From Gracilaria gracilis (lineage: Eukaryota > Rhodophyta > Florideophyceae > Gracilariales > Gracilariaceae), in contig JARGSG010000030.1 of assembly GCA_030374805.1 (NCBI GenBank), positions 124,001 to 188,000 on the forward strand: a stretch of DNA of 64,000 bases. The letters are read 5' to 3'. Below are positions 53,901 to 61,738 of the stretch, in pieces (position 1 is the stretch's first letter; each line of letters opens with the position of its first letter). The notes beneath the pieces were generated by a model. The model was not told the DNA's origin. It saw only the letters and a program-made list of their open reading frames with translations, and ran no database searches. Made by a program: the position numbers and the translations under genes.

Positions 53901-54557
53901 ATGGTGGTGGTGCTTGTAAACGAGCAAATCCGCGCGCTACTAGCAGAAGCGCACGCTGAAGACGAAGCCGTGTGCAGGACGACCAAGCACGTGCAAACAG
54001 TGCATCACAAGGCGGTGGCGAGCGCGCTGCGGAACAGCAACAACAAGCGCGCGGCGGCGGCGGCGGCGGCGGCGCAGTCGCTGGCAGCCGTACTGGCGAC
54101 GTCGCAGCTGTACGTGACGCACGAGCACGCGTGCGCGGTGCACATTGCGCGCGAGAGAAACGCGCAGCTGCAGGCGCGCGTAGAGCGGCTGCAAGCGCGC
54201 GCCAAGGACGCCGAGTACGCGCGCATGGTGCGCGACGTTGCGCGCGGTGACGCGCGCAACTGGGAGGAGCGCGAGGCGGCGCGCATGAGCAGGTTTGCGC
54301 CGCAGATGTCGCTCGGCGTCAACGTGCTGGTGACTATGGCCACCTGCTTCACGGCTGGCTACTACGTGTTCAAGCACAGCACGGGCTCGCAGACTGGTGC
54401 GCTTATCGGCGGTGTGGGCGCTATGATTGTGGCAATGGCGGTGGAAGTGATTCTGCTGCTCACGAGGATGTATACGATTGACAAGCAAGAGCATGCGCAC
54501 GTGAAACGGCGTCAACGCAGGGCGGATGGCGCTGCACTCCAACCTCATCAGCAGTGA
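53901..54557 (+). CDS. VMA12: VMA12/TMEM199-like V-ATPase assembly factor
   Basis: 218 residues from the first ATG of the frame (MVVVLVNEQIRALLAE). The N-terminal half is helical, with a poly-Ala run. The signature 'DAEYARMVRDVARGDARNWEEREAARMSRFAPQMSLGVNVLVT' fits the conserved central block of Vma12/TMEM199. Two membrane segments follow (VNVLVTMATCFTAGYYVF; GGVGAMIVAMAVEVILLL) and a basic cytosolic tail. The family acts in the ER in assembly of the V-ATPase Vo sector. No intron. Its stop is 137 bp from the convergent kinase stop. Confidence 0.7.
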   Translation: MVVVLVNEQIRALLAEAHAEDEAVCRTTKHVQTVHHKAVASALRNSNNKRAAAAAAAAQSLAAVLATSQLYVTHEHACAVHIARERNAQLQARVERLQARAKDAEYARMVRDVARGDARNWEEREAARMSRFAPQMSLGVNVLVTMATCFTAGYYVFKHSTGSQTGALIGGVGAMIVAMAVEVILLLTRMYTIDKQEHAHVKRRQRRADGAALQPHQQ

Positions 54558-54694
54558 ATTATGTTAACAACTTGGTTGAATGTAAGTTTAGTTAAGAAAA
54601 ACGTTTGCTATGGATAGCTACATGGCCTAGAGTGTATGTATCTACTGTAGGCGTACATTGGTTGTTTGCAACTGTGTGTGTGAGTGTGTGTGTG

Positions 54695-56026
54695 TTAGAA
54701 TTGGACAAGCGGCTGCGAAAAGGCAGGGAGCGCCGAGTTGCGAAAGCACTCGACGGCACGCACGAGCGACAACACTCGTCGAAAGGCGCAGCGCGCGGAC
54801 ATGATTTGGCGGGGCGCCTCAAGCGCGTTGGTGAGGTGGGGCGCGGCGAAGAGCGCGTGTTGCAACGCGGCGCTAGCGGTGAGTCTCTTGTGCGGCAACG
54901 GCTGCAGCAGCGCGCACAGCAGGCTCTGCAGCAAGGGCGGCGTGGCCAGCCGTTCGCGCACCGTCTGCATGAGCTGGATGGAGGGCTTGTTCTGGCGCGC
55001 CAGCTGCGCCATGCGCCGCACGGCGCGCAGCTGCTCGGCGGGCCGGTCCAGCCACGGGATGCGCTGGTAGAGCAGCGCGAACAGCACGATGCCGCACGCC
55101 CACACGTCCACGGCGGCGCCGTACGGCGGCTGCGGCGGCGCGGCACGCGGCGGCGGCGCCAGCAGCATCTCGGGCGACTGCGCGTAGCGGGTGCCCACGT
55201 TGGTGCCGGCGGCGCTGGCGTGGCGCACGGCCAGCCCAAAGTCGCACAGCTTGGGCACGGCGTGCGGCTGTGCGCGCGCCATGAGCACGTTGTCCAGCTT
55301 GACGTCGCGGTGAATGAGCCCGCACGCATGCACGTGCGCCAGCGCGCTCAGCAGCGCCGCCGTGACGCGCACCGCGCCCGCCGCGCCCAGCGCGCGCGCG
55401 TGCGCCAGCAGGCTGGCGCCGCGCACGCGCTCCATCACCACGAACAGCGCCGCGTCCGTCTCGAAGGCGGCGTGCGTGCGCACAATGTTGGCGTGCGGCG
55501 GCAGCGCCGACGCAATGTGCAGCTCGCGGCGCGCCACGTGCAGCGGCACGCCGCGCGCAAGCAGCAGCCGCTTGCGGATGTGTTTGACGGCCACCACGTG
55601 GTTGTCGCGCTCGCGCAACGCGGCGTACACCACGCCGAACGAGCCGCGCCCCAGCTCGGTTGCGTAGCGGAAGCCCGGCGGCGACAGCGTGCGCAGCCGC
55701 AGCTGGCGCAGCACCGCCGCCCACTGCGGCGCGTCGCGCGTCGGCTGCGCGGCGCGCACGCAGAACGCGCCGCCGCCGCGCGCACATGTGAGCAGCAGCA
55801 GCAGCGCGTGGCGCACTCGCGGCGCCGGCGCCAGCGTTAGCTGCGCGTACGGCAGCGTGTGCGCGCCCAACTGCGCGTGCGCCGCGTGCACGGCCAGCGT
55901 CACGGGCGCGCGGCGGAAGAACAGGTCGCCGTCGGCGCGCACGCGCACCTGCACCTGCGGCAGCGCGTTGTCGTCTTGGTGGTGGTGGTGGTGGTGGTGG
56001 TGGTTGTGGGGGTTGCGTTCGCTCAT
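54695..56026 (-). CDS. Ser/Thr protein kinase with N-terminal PH-like domain
   Basis: 443 residues from ATG 56026 (MSERNPHNHHHHHHHHQDD). The frame is open further upstream, but that part is simple GC-rich sequence. Residues ~20-105 resemble a PH domain ending in a helix with Trp (APQWAAVLRQL), which would bind phosphoinositides. The kinase domain is complete: GRGSFG loop, VAVKHI Lys, ARREL Glu, HRDVKLDN catalytic loop, CDFG and SPEML. HRDVK indicates Ser/Thr specificity. I cannot assign a subfamily. It is extremely GC-rich, with an 8-His run from a GTG repeat. It shares a 683-bp divergent upstream region with the gene at 56710. Confidence 0.75.
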   Translation of the reverse strand: MSERNPHNHHHHHHHHQDDNALPQVQVRVRADGDLFFRRAPVTLAVHAAHAQLGAHTLPYAQLTLAPAPRVRHALLLLLTCARGGGAFCVRAAQPTRDAPQWAAVLRQLRLRTLSPPGFRYATELGRGSFGVVYAALRERDNHVVAVKHIRKRLLLARGVPLHVARRELHIASALPPHANIVRTHAAFETDAALFVVMERVRGASLLAHARALGAAGAVRVTAALLSALAHVHACGLIHRDVKLDNVLMARAQPHAVPKLCDFGLAVRHASAAGTNVGTRYAQSPEMLLAPPPRAAPPQPPYGAAVDVWACGIVLFALLYQRIPWLDRPAEQLRAVRRMAQLARQNKPSIQLMQTVRERLATPPLLQSLLCALLQPLPHKRLTASAALQHALFAAPHLTNALEAPRQIMSARCAFRRVLSLVRAVECFRNSALPAFSQPLVQF

Positions 56027-56709
56027 GGCGTGAGCGCGGGTGATGACGCAATGGAGCGCGACTCTAAAGGCCCCGCCGCCGCGCGCCTTTTCTAGGCGCG
56101 CGCGCATCGGACGGCAGGCGGGGGCGGTGGCGGCAGCGCGCGTGCTGACGTGTGGCGAATTGGCGCGCAACGCGCGGCGGCCGCTAATTGCTCGCGCCGG
56201 CGTGTGCGTGTGTGGCGCGCGCGCGCGCGCGCGCGCTCTCATGTGATGATGATGGCGTCATCGCTGCTGGTGCCATCGCTGCTGGCGCCATCGGCGCCAT
56301 CGGCGCCGCGCGCCGCCGCCGGCGCCGCCGGCGCCACGGCAACGGCGGCGCGCGCGCGCGCGGCCGTTGCGGCCGCCAAATTGACGCGGGACCACAGCAG
56401 CGGCGGCGCGTCGCGAGAGCGGCGGCGGCGGCGGCGGCGGCGGCGCGCGAGCGCTCCCTCTCGGCGTGCGCGCTGTGCTGCGGGGCGCGCCACGTTGCGC
56501 GCGGCGCGCCGTGACGGGCGGCGCGGCGCGCGCGGCGCGCTGTAAGCGCGCGGCGCGCGCGCACAGCCGCGGCGCATATAAAACCGGCGGCGCCGCCAGC
56601 GGCATAGCAGCGGCGTTCGGAACAACCGTCACCTCCCGCCGCCCCCCCCCCCTCCCCCCCCCCCTGTACCAACAAGCGTTATCTGTTCTCTAGTTGCCCC
56701 GCCTCCGCT
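56027..56709. promoter_or_regulatory. Divergent GC-rich promoter, with TATA and pyrimidine initiator
   Basis: Very rich in gcgcgc and ggcggc words. A TATA element (catataaaac, about 56575-56584) is followed at ~60 bp by a C/T tract (56636-56665) and then the ATG at 56710, the cleanest core promoter of the window. No TATA is evident on the kinase side. Confidence 0.55.
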
Positions 56710-56973
56710 ATGGGTTGCGTGAAATCTACCATGGACAAGACCGCCGACGGCGCCAAGAAGGCGGCCGACTCCGCCGTGGACGCCGGCAAGACCGTCGGCG
56801 GCAAGACGGCCGACGTGGCCACTACCGCCGCCTCCACCGCCGTGGACGGCGGCCACACCGCCGCCGAAAAGAGCGCCAACGTGGCCGGCGCCGCCAAGGA
56901 CACCGTCACCGACACGGCGACGGCGGCGGCCGACAAGCTCAAGCCCGACGACGAGCACAAGAAGGACGAGTGA
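56710..56973 (+). CDS. Small MGC-type Ala/Lys-rich LEA-like protein
   Basis: 87 residues from ATG 56710. It starts MGCVKS, a strong N-myristoylation context with a palmitoylatable Cys3. The rest is made of degenerate 11-residue repeats rich in Ala, Lys, Asp and Thr (KTADGAKKAADSAVDAGKTV..., KSANVAGAAKDTVTD), as in group 3 LEA/dehydration proteins. It ends in a charged tail (DDEHKKDE). It has no other domain. I infer a membrane-tethered, disordered, amphipathic-helix protein, perhaps protecting membranes under stress. The strong core promoter suggests high expression. Confidence 0.7.
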   Translation: MGCVKSTMDKTADGAKKAADSAVDAGKTVGGKTADVATTAASTAVDGGHTAAEKSANVAGAAKDTVTDTATAAADKLKPDDEHKKDE

Positions 56974-57239
56974 GCTGCGCTGCTTCTACTAGTACTAGAG
57001 TATGTACTGCTAGTACAAAGCCGCCACCGCGTGGCGGCGCCGTTTTTCCGAACGCGCCGCGCGCTGTATCTGTTTTTAAGCACATAATTACCTTTCCGCC
57101 CCGCCCCCATCATGCGCGTGTTGTGTTTGAACAAGAACAATTAGCGACTAACAACAGACAAGCGCCATTTTATGAGTAAACAACACAAAAAAACGCCTTG
57201 CACTTACACACGTCGCTAGTACCAACGGTACCCCAGTGG
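56974..57239. terminator. Convergent 3' spacer of the LEA-like and CtpA genes
   Basis: A short spacer with imperfect palindromic ctagtactag / ctgctagtac words just after the 56973 stop, and AT-richer DNA before the CtpA stop. Both genes should end here. The exact signal is not identified. Confidence 0.35.
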
Positions 57240-57672
57240 CTAGTAGCCACTCGCCGCCACGCAGCGCGCCTGCGCGCGCCGCAGCGCGTCCATCGTGCGC
57301 CGCTGCAGCAGCGCCGCCACGGCGCCTTCGCCGTCCGGCAGCGCGCGTCGCCGCACGTCCGGCCGCACCACCGCCGCGTCAACCGGCGCGCACTGCTGCC
57401 GCAGCAGCTCGCGCGGCGTGCGGTAGCGTCCCACCGTCAGCGCCGCGCCGCCGCCGTTTTGCAGCGCCACGATCGCCTGCACGGAGCGTTTGCCGAACGT
57501 GCCGCGCCCGACGATGACCGCGCGGCAGTTGTCGCGCAGCGCGCCCGCCACCAGCTCGGCTGCGCTCGCCGTCTCGTGGTCCACCAGCACCACCACCAAC
57601 GCCGCCGCCGCTGCCGCCGCCGATGCCGCCGCCTCCTCGCCCCACCCCACCTGCCGCTGCCACCACCACCAC

Positions 57673-57713
<41 letters not shown>

Positions 57714-58556
57714 GCTGAGCTCCGTGCTGCGCGCCGCGTCGCGCCCGCCCTCAAACTGCGCCACCACCTGCCGCCGCGCCAGGAACAGCGCCGCCGTCTC
57801 CACCGCCTTGTCCACCAGCCCGCCGCAGTTGCCGCGCACGTCCAGCACCAGCAGCGCCAGCCGTGCGTCTCTCCGCAGCGCGCGCAGCGCGTCGCGCACC
57901 TCATCCGCCGTATGCGCGCCAAACTCGCGCACGCGCACGTACCCCACGTCAGCGCCGCTGCCGCCGCCGCCGCCGCCGTGGTGTGCGCGCACGCGCTGCG
58001 CCTCGAGCCGCCGCCACCATACGGACGGCTGCCGCACGCGCCGCCGCGTCAGCAGCACGCTCAGCTCCGTGCCGCCGCGCGCCACGCGCAGCAGCACGGC
58101 GGCGCCGCGCCGCCCGCCCAGCCGCGCGCTGGCCTGCGCCGCGCTCAGCCGCCGCGCGTCCAGCGCGTCGATGGCCGTGATGGCGTCGCCGGCGCGCACG
58201 CCGCCGCGCGCAGCGGGCGAGCCGCGTACCACCTGCTTCACCACCAGCCGCCGCCGCGCGCGCGGCCACCCGCTGCGCTCCGCGCTCAGCACCAGCCCCA
58301 CGCCGCACGCGCGCCCGTCCAGCTCCTGCTTCATCGCGCGTAGCTGCTGTGCCGTTAGATAGCGCGTGAACGCGTCGTTTGGTAGCGTGAACAGCCACTG
58401 TAGCGTCGCCTCTAGCTCGCCGTCCGTGCGCAGACGACGCCGCTCTAGCGCGCGTCGCTTGCGCGCCCAGTTTGGCGTCGACGGCCCGCCGTACCGCTCG
58501 TGTAGCACTTTGTATGCGTCCAGCGCTACCGCGCGTCGCCACTGCTCGTCGCGCGC

Positions 58557-58614
<58 letters not shown>

Positions 58615-59006
58615 GCGGGCTCGCGCTCGTGCCGCCGCCGTGCGCGCGTCCCCACCAGCAGCGTCGCGCCGCGCGCGCGCCGCCCCACCGCCGTGGTGGC
58701 CGCCGTGGTGTTCGTGGCGGTGTGGGCCGCGGCGTGCGCGTGCGCGAGCTGCGACGGCGGCAGCGGTAGCAGCGCGAGCAGCAGCGCCAGCGCCGCCGCG
58801 CACGGCCTGCGCACGGCGGCGCGCGCGTGCAGCGCGCCCGTGGCGCACACAAACGCCGCGCGCGCCGGCGCCGGCGCCGGCGCCGTCGCCACCGGCGGCG
58901 CGCGCCGCGCCGTGCTCGCGGTCGCGGTCGCGGTCGTGGTCGCGCGGAGGTGCATTGCTCGTGGCGGCGCCATGCAGCGCCGCCATGCAGCGCCGCCGCC
59001 GCTCAT
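57240..59006 (-). CDS. CTPA: C-terminal processing peptidase (CtpA, S41A family), probably plastid lumen
   Basis: 588 residues from ATG 59006 (MSGGGAAWRR); ATGs at 59015, 59168 and 58976 are alternatives. The leader is Ala/Arg/Thr-rich, followed by a hydrophobic core (AAALALLLALLPLPPSQLAHA), a bipartite transit-plus-lumenal layout. A 19-Gln run follows, then the Ctp N-terminal helices (LQWLFTLPNDAFTRYL). A PDZ domain follows (LVVKQVVRGSPAARGGVRAGDAI). The catalytic core has DVRGNCGG, the Ser in 'HETASAAELVAG' and the Lys in 'GRGTFGKRSVQ'. A Gly/Trp run interrupts the core before the Ser strand. The family trims the C terminus of photosystem II D1. Other substrates are possible. Confidence 0.85.
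58558..58614 (-). repeat. CAG/CTG microsatellite in CtpA (19 units)
   Basis: Pure CAG on the coding strand encodes 19 Gln between the leader and the mature protease. A second in-gene run (GGC, 57674-57712) encodes Gly. Confidence 0.95.
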
Positions 59007-59177
59007 TGAGCACATGTGAGAGATGTGTGCGAGCCGGCGGCAGCGACTGCGCATTTCAGATTTTGATTTTGGCGCCACGCGGCCGGTTTGCAGATTGCGT
59101 CGCAGATCTGCCATCCGAGTTGCACAAGTTGTGCCTGATGTTGGAGCGTTGTTCCATTTCTTCATCATACCTTCGGT

Positions 59178-59244
59178 AACAACTTGAAACCATTTCCATG
59201 TTAGACATCTTACACATCTTAGATGGAAATGGTTTCAAGTTGTT
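59178..59244. repeat. 22-bp perfect inverted repeat upstream of CtpA
   Basis: Arms 59178-59199 and 59223-59244 are perfectly complementary (aacaacttgaaacc.../...ggtttcaagttgtt) around a 23-nt loop with the repeated word acatctta. It lies 10 bp upstream of the most distal CtpA ATG (59168), hence in the promoter or 5' UTR. It could be an RNA hairpin or a tiny fold-back element. Confidence 0.8.
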
Positions 59245-59650
59245 GAAAAGTCGGAGTGCTGTATCAGCATCAGTTTGTTGATGTTGTTGTCCATGTTTAT
59301 TGTGAGCGCAAACTTACGCTAATTCTATTCCTCATAACGCATGCCGTTTGCAAACCAGTGCTTATCTATAGATACCAACCGTAGATAACTTACCACCCCC
59401 AATCTGCTATAACGCTTCCTTCAAAAACTTTGCCGTTAACCCCATGTTTGTACGTCTCAACCTGTTCTCGCCTGCGTGGGCACATTGAACACGCCTGGCT
59501 TGCAGTTGCACACCATCGTTTTCCATCATACAATAGGGCACATGCGATCCGCCTTCACGTGGTGTGCCTGACTTCCCTCTCGTGAGGAGAAGCGAAACGG
59601 ATCTGCGGTCGAGTCTCCAAAGGAGGCCAACATCTTTCGGGCCAACGAAG
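59245..59650. other. Spacer and possible 5' UTR of the non-LTR element
   Basis: No gene recognised. The left end of the non-LTR element is not defined, and no target duplication was found. Confidence 0.4.
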
Positions 59651-61738
59651 ATGAAAAAATTGGAAAACAACGGAGAACGGGGAGTCTTGCGTATACTCCA
59701 ACTGAACTGTCGGAGTCTTCTTGCGGCGGGGAAACGCGCTGAAATTGCGCGCTTGGCGCACAAATGGAAAGCCGATCTCTTGTGTCTACAAGAAACACAC
59801 CTTCGCAAAGAAGACCACAGTCCAAGGATACAAGGCTTCTCAATTCTTGGCAGATGTGACAGGGAAAGTAGTCTTGACGGTGCTACGGGGCGTGGGGGAG
59901 GTGTGGCAACATACCAAAGAAAGGATATGAGCCTTGATGTGATCTCAGAGCGGCCCCTCCTCACGGGAGTGGAAAGAGTAACCGTCATAGTGAGATCGCC
60001 AAGGGGCCCGCTCTCGATAACAAACGTTTATGTCCCTCCACGGCTGAAAACAACGGAATGGTACAAATCAGTGGACGAGCGAGATATGCTGCTTGCAGAC
60101 TGTAACGTATGTGGATCTTGGTATCCTGCCAGGACTGAAGCTGCTGGTGTAGAAATGGAAGATTATCTCGAAAGCACAGGACGTGTCGTGTTGAACGTTG
60201 ATGGTACCGCAACTCACACAGACCCTGGTTGTGGCACCCAAAGCGGAATAGACGTTGCAGCAATCCCTGAGAAGTGGTTACCGTTATCAAAGTGGGAAGC
60301 TGCTGACAACGCGTTCTCAGATCATCATCCCTGTCTTGTTTCGGTACGTTTGGGAACAAAGTCGTTCATACAGAAGAAAAGGAAACGGTGGAGCATACAG
60401 AATGCAGATTGGAAAAAGTTTGAGAAGGAAGTCGAAAGCCATCTCTGCATGATAGATGATATATCATTTCACAGTGTAGATGAATATTACCAATGCTTAC
60501 ATTCCTCGATAATGAGTGCAGCTAAAGTTTCAGTTCCTTATGGAAGAAGGAGAATAGAAGCCCCATGGTGGAATCCAGAGGCAGCAGAGGTCGTTCAACA
60601 ACGGTCGGAAATGTGGAAACGATACAAAGAAAACCCAACAGACGAGAATCGTAAGATTTTACAATGCGTTAGGGACCATGCACGAGTTGTCATAGACAGG
60701 CTGAAGAGAGATACCTGGAGGGATATGGTGAGTATACTGAGACCGAACGATGAAGATGCAAAGTTGTGGAAAATTATGAAGTCCATAGAGAACAACAGAG
60801 TGGATCCCTCCCCCTTATGTCCTCCTGGGGGAGAAACTTGGTTCGATAAGAAGAGAGCGAAGTGGTTCATTAAGTCAGAGATACGAAAAGTGCGAAATCA
60901 TAAGAAGGATACGGAAACAAGGAATGACTACAGAAGAGTATTGGACAAATATCAGGCGCAATACAAGGAAGGTACAGCATGGGTAGAAAAGCAGTTCCAG
61001 ATGGAACACCTGGAACATGAGTTAAAGCAAATGAACCCTCGAAAAACGGCAGGACCAGACGAAGTACAGATTGCGTTCTTACAGCACCTTCCTTTTGTGG
61101 CAAAGAGTTTGCTGTTGGAGCTTATCAATATGAGCTACAAGGAATCTTGTACTCCATCTAGGTGGCGGTTGGCGCGTCTCATTCCGATCCCAAAGCCAGG
61201 CATTAGAGGGAAGTTTCGACCAATTTCCCTCACATCAGTTGTAGCGCGACTAGTAGAGAGGATGGTTAACCGTATCTTTATGCAATGGCTCGAGCCAAAG
61301 CTGCCGTCATGTCAGGCCGGATTTAGAATGAACAGAGCGACAGAAGAACAGGTAGCTGCGCTGTGTGAGCAAGTGACAAATGGCTGGCAGAGTCGGAAGC
61401 AGACGCTGGGGGTCTTCTGCGATTTTTCAAAGGCTTATGATTGTGTTCAACACGTAAAACTGATGGTGAAGTTGGCGAACATGGACTGCCCAGCACAGCT
61501 GTGGAGATGGATAAGGTCGTTTATCATGGACCGACGCTGGACATGCCGATGGAATACAGCCGATACAAGTCCAAGAATTGTTCCCCAAGGGCTCCCGCAA
61601 GGAAGCACGCTTTCACCAGGATTATGGATCGCCTACGTCGCAGACCTACCAAGCATCGTAGTAGGAGAGGAAAAGGATATTGGAATAAGCATGTTCGCGG
61701 ATGATGTTGCCATGTGGACTACCCCAGAGAAAGCTTGA
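59651..61738 (+). CDS. Endonuclease and reverse transcriptase of the non-LTR element
   Basis: First ATG 59651 (MKKLENNGERGVLRILQLNCRS); 695 residues to the TGA at 61738. Endonuclease motifs: LQLNCRSL, LCLQETHL, GRGGGVATY, ITNVYVPP, LLADCNV, SGIDVAAI and SDHHPCLV. The usual Asp-Phe-Asn block reads ADCN, a mild departure. RT blocks: RKTAGPDEV, ARLIPIPKPG, FRPISLTS, CQAGFRMNRAT, VFCDFSKAYD, VPQGLPQGSTLSPGLW and catalytic FADDVAMW. The frame ends just after the catalytic block and resumes one frame over. It would nick DNA and copy the element RNA at the target. Confidence 0.85.
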   Translation: MKKLENNGERGVLRILQLNCRSLLAAGKRAEIARLAHKWKADLLCLQETHLRKEDHSPRIQGFSILGRCDRESSLDGATGRGGGVATYQRKDMSLDVISERPLLTGVERVTVIVRSPRGPLSITNVYVPPRLKTTEWYKSVDERDMLLADCNVCGSWYPARTEAAGVEMEDYLESTGRVVLNVDGTATHTDPGCGTQSGIDVAAIPEKWLPLSKWEAADNAFSDHHPCLVSVRLGTKSFIQKKRKRWSIQNADWKKFEKEVESHLCMIDDISFHSVDEYYQCLHSSIMSAAKVSVPYGRRRIEAPWWNPEAAEVVQQRSEMWKRYKENPTDENRKILQCVRDHARVVIDRLKRDTWRDMVSILRPNDEDAKLWKIMKSIENNRVDPSPLCPPGGETWFDKKRAKWFIKSEIRKVRNHKKDTETRNDYRRVLDKYQAQYKEGTAWVEKQFQMEHLEHELKQMNPRKTAGPDEVQIAFLQHLPFVAKSLLLELINMSYKESCTPSRWRLARLIPIPKPGIRGKFRPISLTSVVARLVERMVNRIFMQWLEPKLPSCQAGFRMNRATEEQVAALCEQVTNGWQSRKQTLGVFCDFSKAYDCVQHVKLMVKLANMDCPAQLWRWIRSFIMDRRWTCRWNTADTSPRIVPQGLPQGSTLSPGLWIAYVADLPSIVVGEEKDIGISMFADDVAMWTTPEKA

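Noticed and set aside
54605..55840. Long + strand ORF opposite the kinase
   Set aside because: Shadow of the GC-rich kinase gene; composition (Arg/Gln/His) is that of an antisense frame.
57198..58343. 381-codon + strand ORF opposite CtpA, and similar long GC-rich frames
   Set aside because: Antisense shadows of a gene with catalytic motifs on the other strand.
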